Shown here piece after piece: positions 10,560 through 20,703 of a stretch of DNA of 59,498 bases; the first letter of the stretch is position 1, and every line of letters starts with the position of its first letter. The stretch spans positions 118,124 through 177,621 of the forward strand of contig LUVW01000041.1 in NCBI GenBank assembly GCA_001661515.1, read 5' to 3'. The notes beneath the pieces were generated by a model, which was given only the letters and a program-made list of their open reading frames with translations, searched no databases and was not told the origin of the DNA. Origin of the DNA: Capniomyces stellatus. Its lineage: Eukaryota > Kickxellomycota > Harpellomycetes > Harpellales > Legeriomycetaceae. Position numbers and translations under genes: made by a program.

Positions 10560-11382
10560 TTGTCTTTTTCTATCTCTTTCCTTTTTCCTTTTCTTTTCCT
10601 TTTCCTTTTCTTTTCCTTTTCCTTTTCCTTTTCTTTTTCTTTTCCTTTTCTTTGTTTGGTTTTACTCTATCAATACTTTGTTCCTTCTTGCTATATTTGC
10701 AAAGTTTCAAACATTTACTCCTCTACTTTTCAACCTACTCGACCTATTAATTTTTTTTTCTCTACTAGTTTTAGAATATTGCAAAAACAGAAAAAAAACA
10801 AAAAAAAAAAAAACACCACTCTAACTTTTCTTTATTACCAAATTTGATTTACTCTTGTTCTCGTTCTCGTTCTCATTTCCATTTCCATTTCCATTTATTT
10901 ACTTGTTTACTATTTATTTTCAATTTGTTCACGTTTTTTTAATCTCTATTTTTGTTTTTTTTTCCCTATTTTTTTTATCCATTTTTATTTTTTTTACAAG
11001 TTTCAATTATTTTCATCTTTTGCTTTTGCTCTGACACCCAAATGCTTTCCTATTCTTTTATTTTGCCAATCACTCAGCTTTACTCTTCACTAATTTTTTT
11101 TTTTCCAATCTATTTCTCTACCACTTCTTTTACAAAATCTTCATTGTTTTTCTTTTTAACTTATAGCCAATAATAATCATTGACCCATTATTGACCTAAT
11201 TCTCGTTTGTTTGTTTTTATAATTTTATTTTCTTTTATTCACTCGTTTTAACGTCAACTCTTGTTGATTTAAATAACATTTTATACACTTATTTCTTATT
11301 TAAAACAAATAAATATTAATACTTTCACGTCTCGAAACACACACAACACACAAAACACCCAAAACAATCTGTTCATCGCAGT
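10560..11382. other. Intergenic: TTTTCC repeats and T-rich DNA
   Basis: Upstream of the SUN gene. A TTTTCC/CTTTTC microsatellite (about 10572-10655), then T-rich simple sequence up to the 3' end of the first small secreted gene. No gene seen. Confidence 0.6.
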
Positions 11383-11841
11383 CTACTTTTCAATCTGCAT
11401 TCTATCTGGTAACGCCAAAACTGCAACCGACCCATAACTATTGCTCACGCTTCCAACAAATGTAATCATCCTATTCATTTGTTCAAACAATTCCTCAAAG
11501 CTACTTCTATCCACTAACGTGAAATTATTGGCCGTTGGCTTAATAACCAATATCGCAAAGTTCCAATGGTACTTTCCATCATAATACGCCTGCTCCGTGG
11601 TATATCTCCCCCTCGATACATACCCTGACTCACTATCCACCTCTCTATAGTACTCGCACCATTTTTCAATCGCAATCCGTGGAATTGGATCAAACACCCC
11701 ATCAAGCTGTCCTACACTTATAGTGTTGTTTACCGTCTTGTATCTTTTTGACCCACAGTCCACCCATGTTTTAGTATTGTCACCACAGCGATATACCGCT
11801 TTAACCACCACCACCAACGCCAAAAATATACTTATTTTCAT
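11383..11841 (-). CDS. Small secreted two-Cys protein, paralogue 1 (most diverged)
   Basis: Family not recognised. I start at 11841, because MKISIFLALVVVVKAVYRC is a clear signal peptide leading straight into the conserved CGDN segment; the frame is open further upstream but that part is basic and unlike the paralogues. The mature part is about 137 residues: CGDN, W, CG near its start (the two family cysteines), an IP-A motif, an MN motif and a C-terminal YGSVAVLALP, where the others have GS-V-A-KA-P. It is the most divergent of six tandem copies on this strand and has an extra Cys in the middle. A secreted location is inferred from the signal peptide; function is unknown. Confidence 0.75.
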   Translation of the reverse strand: MKISIFLALVVVVKAVYRCGDNTKTWVDCGSKRYKTVNNTISVGQLDGVFDPIPRIAIEKWCEYYREVDSESGYVSRGRYTTEQAYYDGKYHWNFAILVIKPTANNFTLVDRSSFEELFEQMNRMITFVGSVSNSYGSVAVLALPDRMQIEK

Positions 11842-12973
11842 ATTTGCTCTTTTTTTATTTTTTTTGGCTTGATTTTTATTTATAATTGTTTGCCCTTGAG
11901 TATCTTGATCATTTTTTTCTGAAACTGTAAATCGTATTTGCCTTGGCTCCTGCATCCATGACTTTATATCCTTTTTCACAAAAGCCGACTTTTTACTAAA
12001 TAGCCTCATATTTATCTTTTTTCTTTTCATACCTATAAACCATACTCTCAGGTATATTATTACACCGTTAATGCAATACACCTTGATTCACACCCACAGG
12101 ACAATCAAACCAGATTTTGAACCGAGATACATCTACAGCATTAACAACATCGACAGCATTAACAGCATTAACAGCATTAACAGCATTAACAGCATCGACA
12201 ACATTGCCATTGTTCACAGATAAAGTATCTCAAGTACTTTTAATATCGCCGAGTTCCAAGGGTTTTCAACCCCAACTCATCTTCAACTATCCAACCTCTT
12301 TGATACATATCCATATCCATATCCATATCCATCAAATTCCAATAGAATGAAATGGCTTCCACAACTATTGAGGTGTAGTCATATGTAGATATTGGCAGGA
12401 ATGCTTTTTTTTTATATCGTCTATATGGCCCAGCATTTCTTCAAACGATTCTGTCCCTAATAACACTCATCCCCTAGTGTTGTCTACACATTCGTTCCCA
12501 TCATCACAAAACACCAACAACAGAATTAACTGTTGTTTGTCCAACATCACCACTTGGTTTTATCATTTTCTTTTTTGCTCTGGCGAACAATCTGTACAAT
12601 GTACTATCAAAATCCCAAATAGAATCGCATAGATATACAATGTAATAGCACACAAGAACTCAACATATACAAAATCCCAAACATAGAGCAGAAGGTTTAA
12701 ACTGCTTTTCGGCTCAGGTGCATTTCTAAGGCCCTCCATTTTAGTTCATCCACTTTTCACTTCTTGATGCTGCATTAGAGCGTTTATAAACATGATCCAA
12801 TTTATTTTTATTGAGTGATCCAATTTTATTTGTGGTTTATTAGCTTGTTTTAACTTTAGAAGATTGTAAAACTAAAAATAAATAAACACAGGCCATTACA
12901 CAAATACAAACCCCCGCCAGTTATAGTTATACTAAATGACATAAAAAGCAGACATATAAACACATTTTGTGTT
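11842..12973. other. Intergenic between small secreted genes 1 and 2
   Basis: Contains an ACAGCATTA nonamer minisatellite (about 12130-12205) and a CATATC microsatellite (about 12306-12330). No gene or decayed paralogue could be identified. Confidence 0.55.
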
Positions 12974-13444
12974 TTAGGTTGATTGGTTTTGATGGTTGAA
13001 CTGTAGCGCTTTGACTGCAACCGATCCAAATTTATTGTTGATTGTGCCTAAATACGACTTATTCTTGTTCATAAGCTCCAATATGGTTTTTAGCTCGTTC
13101 ATGTAAACAGGGAAAAAGGTGTAGTAAGGCGGCATCAGAGCCACTACGGAGTATATCCATGAATCATCGTTGTAGCATAGTTTTTCGTATGTGTACTTTG
13201 TTCTGAGATGGTTACCTTCTTCCATGTTTAGCTTGCTCAGGCTAAAGCTCCACGCATTTATTGCGTTGTATGGTATTTGTGAAAAGTCAATTTCTCTTTT
13301 TCCCACCCACATCGAGTTTTCAATATCTTTATAAAAATTCTCGGAGCCGCAAAATGCCCATCCAGCAGAGTTATCTTCGCATTCAAACTCAGATCTGCAT
13401 GCGATTGCCAAGGCCGCAACACCAAATAGCATATTAGTCAACAT
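12974..13444 (-). CDS. Small secreted two-Cys protein, paralogue 2
   Basis: A 156-residue protein: signal peptide (MLTNMLFGVAALAIACRSEF), then the family pattern CEDNSAGWAFCG, an NSMWVGK strand, an F-IP-NAINAW motif, a W-YSVVA strand, a LELMNKNKSYLGTINNKFGS stretch and the C-terminal VAVKAL. Two cysteines at fixed spacing (seven residues between) suggest one disulphide. A third Cys lies mid-protein. It is on the same strand as its five neighbours, with roughly 1-kb spacers, so each gene probably has its own promoter. Not assignable to a known family by eye; extracellular or wall-associated use is inferred only from secretion. Confidence 0.82.
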   Translation of the reverse strand: MLTNMLFGVAALAIACRSEFECEDNSAGWAFCGSENFYKDIENSMWVGKREIDFSQIPYNAINAWSFSLSKLNMEEGNHLRTKYTYEKLCYNDDSWIYSVVALMPPYYTFFPVYMNELKTILELMNKNKSYLGTINNKFGSVAVKALQFNHQNQST

Positions 13445-14381
13445 TTTGAAAGAAAATGCCGTTATTTTGGTTTATTTAAAATAGATAGGATTTATACGCT
13501 GCTCGAATAGACCGTTTCACATACAGATTTATCGACGCCTAGCCAAAGTTATATAGATTTCATGTGTTCTTGTTGTGGATTTTTGCTTTTGAGTTTTTTG
13601 GTTGTAGCTGGATATATCATTAGAACAGAAGACAATTGCTTATACCTGGAGAATACGGATGTTAATTGGGTTACCGAGATAGTATAGTGGACACACGTCA
13701 ATTTACAACTCTTGGGAACACTGTATGCTTGAAATGTCTAATCAAGGCTAGGTTGAAATTTGCCGAGCTAGGTTGCCCACATGATAATCAAGCTCTGCAG
13801 ATTTGCATTTTAAATATTAGTGCTTGGAATCAGAAGCTATATTAAAGTTGAAATGCATTTAATTTTATAAAAAACGCATTTCCATCCCAAGTTAACGAAA
13901 TAAAAATCACAAATTATACCTCGATAAAAAAAAAACACAGATTATGATATTTTTTTTCACAAGTGTACATCGGCTTGTTCAAGAAAATTAACTAACCAAC
14001 AACCAAGAATTACGTATTTAACCCAGACTGCTTGAATAATAACGATGCATCTAGCTTGAGGCCTGTTATTTTAATTTTGAATTGGTTGTTTTTCTGGACT
14101 GTGAAAACCAAAACAGCGATCCATTGTATTGGGATTGAAGCAGAGTTTTTATATCAAGTTTATTAGGATATTAAGTTATTTCAAACCCAGGTTGGCAGTA
14201 GTTGGATCCCACTTGGGCAAAAATAGTAATCATCATAATAATTAATATACGATTCTTTTAGTAAAACCGGCTAGCTAATACTCACGCAGATCGTTGATAT
14301 ACGTAAGACTAAAGTCGCGATGGGAAAGCTAAATAGTATAGCCATGCCCTTACCAGCTATTAGAGCTTACGCATACGCAGT
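13445..14381. other. Intergenic between small secreted genes 2 and 3
   Basis: AT-rich; no open frame of note. A TAGTATAGTGG string at 13680-13690 resembles a tRNA A-box, but no cloverleaf follows. Confidence 0.55.
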
Positions 14382-14864
14382 TTAGTTGAGAGGTATTGCT
14401 TTTATAGTGAGTGAGCCAAATTTGTTGCTTAAAGTGGCCTGGTATGAGTGATGATTGTTCATTACATCTAGAAGCAGCTTGAACTCGTTGTGATATAGCA
14501 ACGAAAATTCACAGTATTCTGGGGTTGATACAACTATTGAATACAGCCATTTCCTCTTATTTTCCCATCGTCTCGATATTACATAATACGCCTTGAACAG
14601 ATTTTCGTCCTCGATATCCAGTCTGCTAAAATGATAGCTCCACGTGCTTACAGAATCCTCCGGTATCAATTTAAAGTTTCTTACTGACCCACCTATATAC
14701 GCCGTGTTATAAATACTGTACAGAAACTCCCTAGTACCACAACTAGCCCACCCCTTTGAATTATCCTCGCACTTGTAGTTGGCAATGGCAAAATCAAACA
14801 CTAGCAGGGTTAAAGCAATAAGAATCATAATTATCAGTACTTTGACAATTTGACCTCGTATCAT
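14382..14864 (-). CDS. Small secreted two-Cys protein, paralogue 3
   Basis: A 160-residue protein. A hydrophobic N-terminal segment (about residues 8-28) acts as signal peptide or anchor, followed directly by YKCEDNSKGWASCG, the family hallmark. Then come an N-T-Y-I-G strand, F-IPEDSVSTW, a WLYSIVVSTP strand, a LLLDVMNNHHSYQATLSNKF helix-strand unit and the ending GSLTIKAIPLN. The ends and motif spacing match paralogues 2, 4, 5 and 6, so the frame is under coding constraint although sequence identity is modest. No intron. Function unknown; secretion inferred. Confidence 0.83.
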   Translation of the reverse strand: MIRGQIVKVLIIMILIALTLLVFDFAIANYKCEDNSKGWASCGTREFLYSIYNTAYIGGSVRNFKLIPEDSVSTWSYHFSRLDIEDENLFKAYYVISRRWENKRKWLYSIVVSTPEYCEFSLLYHNEFKLLLDVMNNHHSYQATLSNKFGSLTIKAIPLN

Positions 14865-15825
14865 GTATTTTTATTAGTAGAGTATTGCCAAAAAAGACAA
14901 AGCAAAAAAAGACAATGAAAAAACATCCTATGCAATTCTTAAACCAAGTAGCTGTACTCTGCTTTTATAGTTTTCTAGACAGGAATCTGCACGTAACATA
15001 CATTAAACGCAGAATGAAGTACTTGTAGTTACTGTTGTGCTAATATGTCGTCCTAATAGCCAAACTGTTTGATTGTTAAACATTAATCAGTTTTGTATCA
15101 ATACCAGCACCGATTTGCACTATAAAGCAATAATATATTGTGCTCATGCACAGAATTTCACCAGCTGCTCTGGGCTCGATTGTTGGATGTCTCTCTTTTT
15201 ATTATAAGTACTCGAATGTTTTTTTTTCCCTATTCTATTTTATTTTTACTTTTTTTAGGATCTGTTACTTTTAAAATTTCAGAATAATAAAGACTACTGA
15301 TCACGTAATATAACATTATTTTCCCAACTTTTTTTTTTTTTAGTACACACTTTTAATTATAATTTGCAAATTTGTATATTGATAATTTGGATCCAACATT
15401 TTTAAACTTGAAAAATCAATGCCGCGGCACATATTTAATACCACAGTACGCTATAGCCTGGACACAGCTATTAGATTGGATTTGTGTTTGTGTTTATGTA
15501 TATGTTTGTGTGGACGGGTCAAGTTTAATGACAGAAGGTAATTTGTTAGATATCTTCGCACAACTAAATATATCAACTCGAGCTTAAATATACAAAACAA
15601 AGCTGAAACAGAATGGCAGTAAACCAAAACTACTTTAGTTGCTTCAAGTATACTTTATGATTACAGTTATGTATAATACATAATGTGCTACATTTATGCT
15701 ATAATGATCTCTGTAAATTAACTGCTAACAAATGGTTGCTTGACAGATAAAGAAAAACACGAATATTCAAAACCAACAACTCGCTACGAGTTTAAGTTTT
15801 CTGATCGATGAGGGCAATTGTGTGC
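14865..15825. other. Intergenic between small secreted genes 3 and 4
   Basis: AT-rich, with T-runs near 15215-15340. Only an unconvincing short plus-strand frame near 15372-15587 without family features. Confidence 0.5.
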
Positions 15826-16278
15826 TCAGTTTGTGGGTATTGCTTTAACAGCAACCGATCCAATATACGTGTTAATGGTTCCAAGAAATGACCGGTTTTC
15901 ATTCATCATTTCCAGCAAGTTAAGGAAATCAACATGCTCAATAACATCGCTATCTAGGTGTCCGTTCCCAGAAATTACTATTGTGTAGGCCCAACTTTCT
16001 CCGCTATATCCCAAGAAGTCACTGAAGTGGAAAGACTCATGATAATTATTGGGTTTAGCGCCAACGTTTGCAAAGTAGAAATACCAAGCACTTAGCGCAT
16101 TGTAAGGTATCAGCTTAAACATATGATCCCTTTTCCCTACCCAAATGGCGTTTCTAGATTTCTCGAAAAATCCAAGGTTGGTAGCTTGACAATGAGCCCA
16201 GCTATCAGAATTGTTATCGCATACATATTTTGAGTTGCAGACGATTAATACGATTAAAAGAAGCAGCAGTTTGATCAT
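15826..16278 (-). CDS. Small secreted two-Cys protein, paralogue 4
   Basis: I choose the ATG at 16278, giving MIKLLLLLIVLIVCNSKYVC: a strong signal peptide immediately before the family motif C-DNNSDSWAHC. An upstream in-frame ATG would add 34 residues absent from the paralogues. The mature part has NAIWVGKRDHMFKLIPYNAL (the strand plus IP motif), a W-YTIVIS strand, LLEMMNENRSFLGTINTYIG and the ending GSVAVKAIPTN. The usual CG after the tryptophan is CQ here. Same strand and spacing as the rest of the array. Confidence 0.83.
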   Translation of the reverse strand: MIKLLLLLIVLIVCNSKYVCDNNSDSWAHCQATNLGFFEKSRNAIWVGKRDHMFKLIPYNALSAWYFYFANVGAKPNNYHESFHFSDFLGYSGESWAYTIVISGNGHLDSDVIEHVDFLNLLEMMNENRSFLGTINTYIGSVAVKAIPTN

Positions 16279-16950
16279 GTTTGAATGTTTGATATACAAT
16301 TTTGGTTTAAATATACAAATTTTAACTTTCGCTACAATCACTAGTAATTCCAAAGATATAGGGATACTGACGGCCTCCACTTTGCGAGCTAATTTATACT
16401 TATTGTATCTGCCTTTTACTGTGGTTTTAGTTCAGGCCCTGGTTCTACCTTTCTTTTTTGCTTTCTTTCTTTCGCAGCATCACCTTTGCGATTAGACTAT
16501 ATTGACTAATATTGCGTCATAGTAAATACAATGGTTGATGTTTGGTGATTGGCAGTTAGGGATACTTGATTATAAAAGCCTTTTCGGCATTGTTTGATGG
16601 GTTCTTCAAAAGCATGCATAAAATTAATACCTCTTTTTTTTATTACATGTACTATGTCGCTTTGTAAAACAGAAAAAATCTGGCCATTACTTGCGAATTT
16701 AGAGGCTCGGTACAAGGTGTAATTTCTGGTTTTCAATAGTTATTATTGCATCGAAGCTAATCCTGATATTCTCATTAATGCAGTCATTGTGGCATTTGTT
16801 TTATTGCCAAAATAATCAAGTAAACTACTGAGTAAACTACTGAATAAACTACCAGACTACCAAAGAGACTACCAAGTAAAATACAAAGTAAACTGTTGAA
16901 TGAACTGAAATGGAGTTTTTTGAATTTCAGGAAACGCAGAAATATTGTTG
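16279..16950. other. Intergenic between small secreted genes 4 and 5
   Basis: AT-rich. A minus-strand frame at 16506-16736 has no signal peptide and no family motif, so I do not call it. Short AGTAAACTAC-type direct repeats lie near 16815-16890. Confidence 0.5.
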
Positions 16951-17394
16951 TTAAACCAGCGGAATGGCTTTGATGGCAATTGTGTCGTTGATGTTGTTAA
17001 TTGTAGATTGAAATGCCTTCTTTTCGTTCATAAGTTTTATGACTTTTCTATATGTTTGGATGTAAGAAAACGGGTACTTTGAATCGACGGGTCTAGAAAA
17101 CACAAGTGTGTACAGCCACTTTTCTCCGCCATCTAGCTCCTTGATTTGGTAGCGAGCGCTCAGACGGAAAGCGTGGCGATATATCAGAATGTCCGTATAG
17201 AAATCCCAGCTATCAACAGCATCCTGTGGTATCCTGGTAAAGTTATTGGCTTTTTTATCCATCCAGACTGAGTTTTGTTTGTCGGGATAAACAAAATCTG
17301 TACCACAGGATATCCACCCCATAGAGTTGTCTCCGCACCAATATTTGGCAGTAATCATGCAAGGTGATAGTATCAATGGAACTACAATACGCAT
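16951..17394 (-). CDS. Small secreted two-Cys protein, paralogue 5
   Basis: A 147-residue protein: signal peptide (about residues 1-16), then YWCGDNSMGWISCG, NSVWMDK, F-RIPQDAVDSWDFY, a KWLYTLVFSRP strand, VIKLMNEKKAFQSTINNIND and the ending IAIKAIPLV. The GS before the last strand is replaced by DT. It keeps all other family positions, including the two cysteines. Spacing to paralogue 6 is about 0.6 kb. Function unknown. Confidence 0.82.
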   Translation of the reverse strand: MRIVVPLILSPCMITAKYWCGDNSMGWISCGTDFVYPDKQNSVWMDKKANNFTRIPQDAVDSWDFYTDILIYRHAFRLSARYQIKELDGGEKWLYTLVFSRPVDSKYPFSYIQTYRKVIKLMNEKKAFQSTINNINDTIAIKAIPLV

Positions 17395-18019
17395 TTTTGA
17401 TAGAATTGTTTCCTTTTTTTATTTTATTTTGCTATTGTTGTATGCCGAAGTTGAGCCTAATATGCATGTTTTTATTCTTGAAAAATACGCTAACGATAAG
17501 TCAAACCAATGCCGAGATAAAAGTAACGCTTTACGGTTATATATCACACACCTGTGTAAAGATGATTTTTATATGGCTTTTATGACAGAGCATGTGTTAA
17601 ATGTAATACCAATTCTCTGGCGACAGAATGGCCAGGTTGTTGAGTTTGATGCTTATTATTGCAAAGCCCCGGGTATAAAAGTGTATTCAGATGCATAGAC
17701 TTGAAAACCAAAGTGGTTTGTTCTGTAGACAAGCAGATCTTCATTATGGGAATTTGCTCCAACTACACAGTCAATCACAAAGGCAAATACTTACTGCAAG
17801 CGCCAATTTGGTTATTCAATCGTTTCACTTGATTAATACCCGGATATAAATAATCGATGTTTAATTTCAATAAAAATAAATAAATAATCGAGGTTTATTG
17901 AAAAGGCAAACTCAACTTAAAAACTATAATATAAAAAAAGTAGTATCTTAAGTAATCTTTATAACATTTACTGGTGTTTTTGGTTTAAAAAACAACCTTG
18001 CCTGTGTGCATGTTGGTAG
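17395..18019. other. Intergenic between small secreted genes 5 and 6
   Basis: AT-rich; overlapping short frames on both strands without family features. AATAAATAAATAATCGAGG-type repeats lie near 17845-17895. Nothing convincing. Confidence 0.5.
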
Positions 18020-18469
18020 CTATGTTAGTGGGTAGGCTTTGAATGCAATTGAGCCGTGGTCATTGTTTATTGAAGATGAGTACGTTTCCTTTTGATTCAT
18101 AAGGTCGATCATTTGGCTAATTTGATACTTGGAAGTCAAATAGTTCTTTGTCGCTGTTGTTTTTGAAATAACCAACGAAAACAGCCAAACTGGCGTTTTT
18201 TTCCTGGTATTATAAACGGTGTAGTTTGACATAAAGCTAAATTTGCTTTGGCTAAGCAGATTTGTGTAAAGCATGTCATATATGTTGATGGCCTGCTCAG
18301 GGATTTCTTTAAATTTGGTGGCTGTGCTCCCAACCCAAAACGCGTTGTAGATATCTTTAAAAGAATGCTTGACTCCACAACTTGTCCACTCGTTTGATCT
18401 TGCTGTGCAACTATTCCCGGATGCCATATAAGGCAAATATATATATAGCATTATATATAGTTTGGTCAT
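18020..18469 (-). CDS. Small secreted two-Cys protein, paralogue 6
   Basis: Start chosen at 18469 (MTKLYIMLYIYLPYMASG, signal peptide); an upstream in-frame ATG adds a basic stretch unlike the paralogues. The mature protein begins NSCTARSNEWTSCG, in which the usual DN is replaced, then has NAFWVGSTATKFKEIPEQAI, a WLFSLVISKT strand, MIDLMNQKETYSSSINNDHG and the ending GSIAFKAYPLT. Last member of the array and first transcribed from this side. Function unknown. Confidence 0.82.
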   Translation of the reverse strand: MTKLYIMLYIYLPYMASGNSCTARSNEWTSCGVKHSFKDIYNAFWVGSTATKFKEIPEQAINIYDMLYTNLLSQSKFSFMSNYTVYNTRKKTPVWLFSLVISKTTATKNYLTSKYQISQMIDLMNQKETYSSSINNDHGSIAFKAYPLT

Positions 18470-20703
18470 TCCTTTTCTTTTCTTTTCTTTTCTAAATGTT
18501 ATAAAGCGAGACAAACAAACCACGGGTGTAATTATGAATATACAGAGTATAGAGCGAGTTAAAGACGTACTGATTGTATGCTAGCCTGTATATTTTTATA
18601 CGAAAGCGCAAAAAAGTGAAAATAGTTATAAATTTATGGACGTAGAGCAAAAACAAAGAAGAGAATGTCGGATGTAAATGAGCAAAATCGAGACAAAATG
18701 GATCTTGTATTTTTAATTAATAGAGATCAGAGTTAATTAATTCTGATTTGGCAATGGTTGTTTGAAGCACTAGTAACTCAGGTTTGATTCCCAATAAAGA
18801 TTGTAGAACTTGACCCTGCTGATAAAATAGATCATTCCACTCATGCTTATTGGACACGAATGTAACGAGAGTTTGTTAATTGACAAGGCTAAAATAGTAA
18901 ATAAAAACGAGACGGACGTCTCGAAAGGTAATACTTTGTATAAAATGTATTGGGGCTATATAACTTGAACTAGAACCAAGACTAATCAATAAAGTTGAAA
19001 AATGGACAAAATATTCTGTAAATGGTGCAGAGCAAAACCTGTCGTTACGACCAATAAGATATATGATTGGTGTATTTGTAAGGTGGGCGAGTCGTTGAAA
19101 TCAGCACAGCTTTATGCTCTCATTTGCGTTCATATGGCTGTGGCCATAGAGCTCAAATATACCATACATAACACAAAATCCACAGTTACACTTGCACTTC
19201 TTTAGGCAGTTTCCAATTTTAGAGCAGCTACACACTTTCCGTTTCATTTTTAAAGCAATCAAGGTTGTAGGTTGTTTTGATTGATATATTCTGCTTTCAA
19301 GTCGTTGTAATAGGGATATGTATTTGCCTTTGCGTGTATCTTGATGTCGACTTCGCTATTTACTGTTGTATGCGGCAGAAATTGCCTTCGAATTGTTATT
19401 TTAACAAACAGAGAATAGTGATTTATAGTGACTTGATGGTAAATACATTCGAAGTATAATGGCGACTATATATGGATATCAGATTTTGTTTAAAGACATC
19501 TTAAGCTATTAATTAATCCGTTGAAGCTACTTGTAGCTTTTACTAAAATTTGTTTTTTCATAGCAGTAAAAGCGAGCGTTTAAGCATAAAAAGCGACATT
19601 GAGAGTTGGTAGGTAAAAGGCCTAAATTAAATGTAAATGTAAGGGATAAGTAATTAATAATAAAGCGTGTTTTCAGACGAAGATCAAGCTGGATGTGAAT
19701 GTTTTGGCAAACTGAAGCAAAATCGTTTTCATTTTATTTGATGATGTCTTTTTTTTGTATTTGACAAGGTGTGGTGATTTAGAAAGTAAGAACGTGATTA
19801 CTAGATATGTTTATTAATCAGTACAACAAACCGGCATAATTTCGATAAGAAGTTGGTATCAGAAGGTATATTAATAGATAAAGAACAAAAAGCAATAAAC
19901 AAAAAGCAAAAGTGTAAAAGTGTAAAAGTGTAAAAGTGTGAGCTGTGGAGGTTAATTGGATGAAAAACAAGAGAAGTAGGGTGGGTTTCAATTATTCAAT
20001 ATTACACTATTACATTTTTCTTTTTAGTAGCTTAATTCAAATAGGAAAACTTAAACTGAAAGATAAAGCTGGTTGGCTAAATAGGAGTATGAAAAATAAA
20101 AGTTTATTTTTATTCTTAAAAAAGTTTGGAATAAAAATTTTGAAATTCACAAAACTCGGTTATGTAAGGAGGCAGAAATATTTTTACTAAAACGTGCAAA
20201 CATAGATCATGTCGTATAAATTCAGCATTAAGTTGGAGGCAATAAAATGAAATAATGAATAGTCCGCTAGAATAATTATCTAGTTCGTAGAGAGCCACAA
20301 AAATTAATGAAGTAAAAAGCGAGAGGAATTAACATGGAAATGGTTTGGGGAAGAACTTTTTTTTTCAATTTTTTCAATTTTTTTTTAGAAAGAGGTAGAT
20401 TTTGAAGAATTTGATTGCTATTTAATTGATGTTAATTGAAATTTTGTTTGGTTTGAAGAAATTTAGTGGAATCGCTTTAAGAATAGATTTAGAAAGCTAA
20501 ATTAAAAATAACAAAACACAAGAAATCAACACAGCACGCAATAGAAACAGCAAGATTAGGCTCATAGCGAGGAAAGTAGTAGGATTTACTGTTGAAAAAC
20601 CACCGACTAAAATTGCAGAGGAAAAAAAAAGAAGATAAAGTAAAGGGAATAAGAAGGAAATATAAACTCTAAAGTAAATCTTGTAGAGATAAAGAGAAAA
20701 AAG
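18470..20703. other. Large intergenic region between the secreted-gene array and MEX67
   Basis: About 2.2 kb of AT-rich DNA. The only frame of note is a cysteine-rich micro-ORF at 19101-19247 on the minus strand (listed separately). A GTGTAAAA microsatellite lies near 19910-19940. No other gene seen. Confidence 0.55.
19101..19247 (-). CDS. Cysteine-rich micro-ORF (48 codons), doubtful
   Basis: ATG at 19247, TGA at 19101-19103. The N-terminal 25 residues hold seven cysteines in the order C-x-C-x5-C-x3-C-x-C-x-C-x2-C with many lysines, followed by a plain C-terminal half with one last Cys. The pattern recalls CXC-type zinc-binding segments (tesmin/TSO1-like or transposon-linked), but it is short and has no signal peptide. 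The same frame stays open for about 85 codons after the TGA, so it could be a decayed larger gene or a chance frame. Low confidence. Confidence 0.25.
   Translation of the reverse strand: MKRKVCSCSKIGNCLKKCKCNCGFCVMYGIFELYGHSHMNANESIKLC

Noticed and set aside
13680..13690. TAGTATAGTGG, like a tRNA A-box
   Set aside because: No B-box at the right distance and no cloverleaf could be drawn.
16506..16736. Possible seventh member of the secreted family
   Set aside because: Lacks signal peptide, the CxDN motif and the C-terminal GS-x-A-KA-P ending.
18781..18791. GGTTTGATTCC, like a tRNA B-box
   Set aside because: No matching A-box, acceptor stem or anticodon arm upstream.
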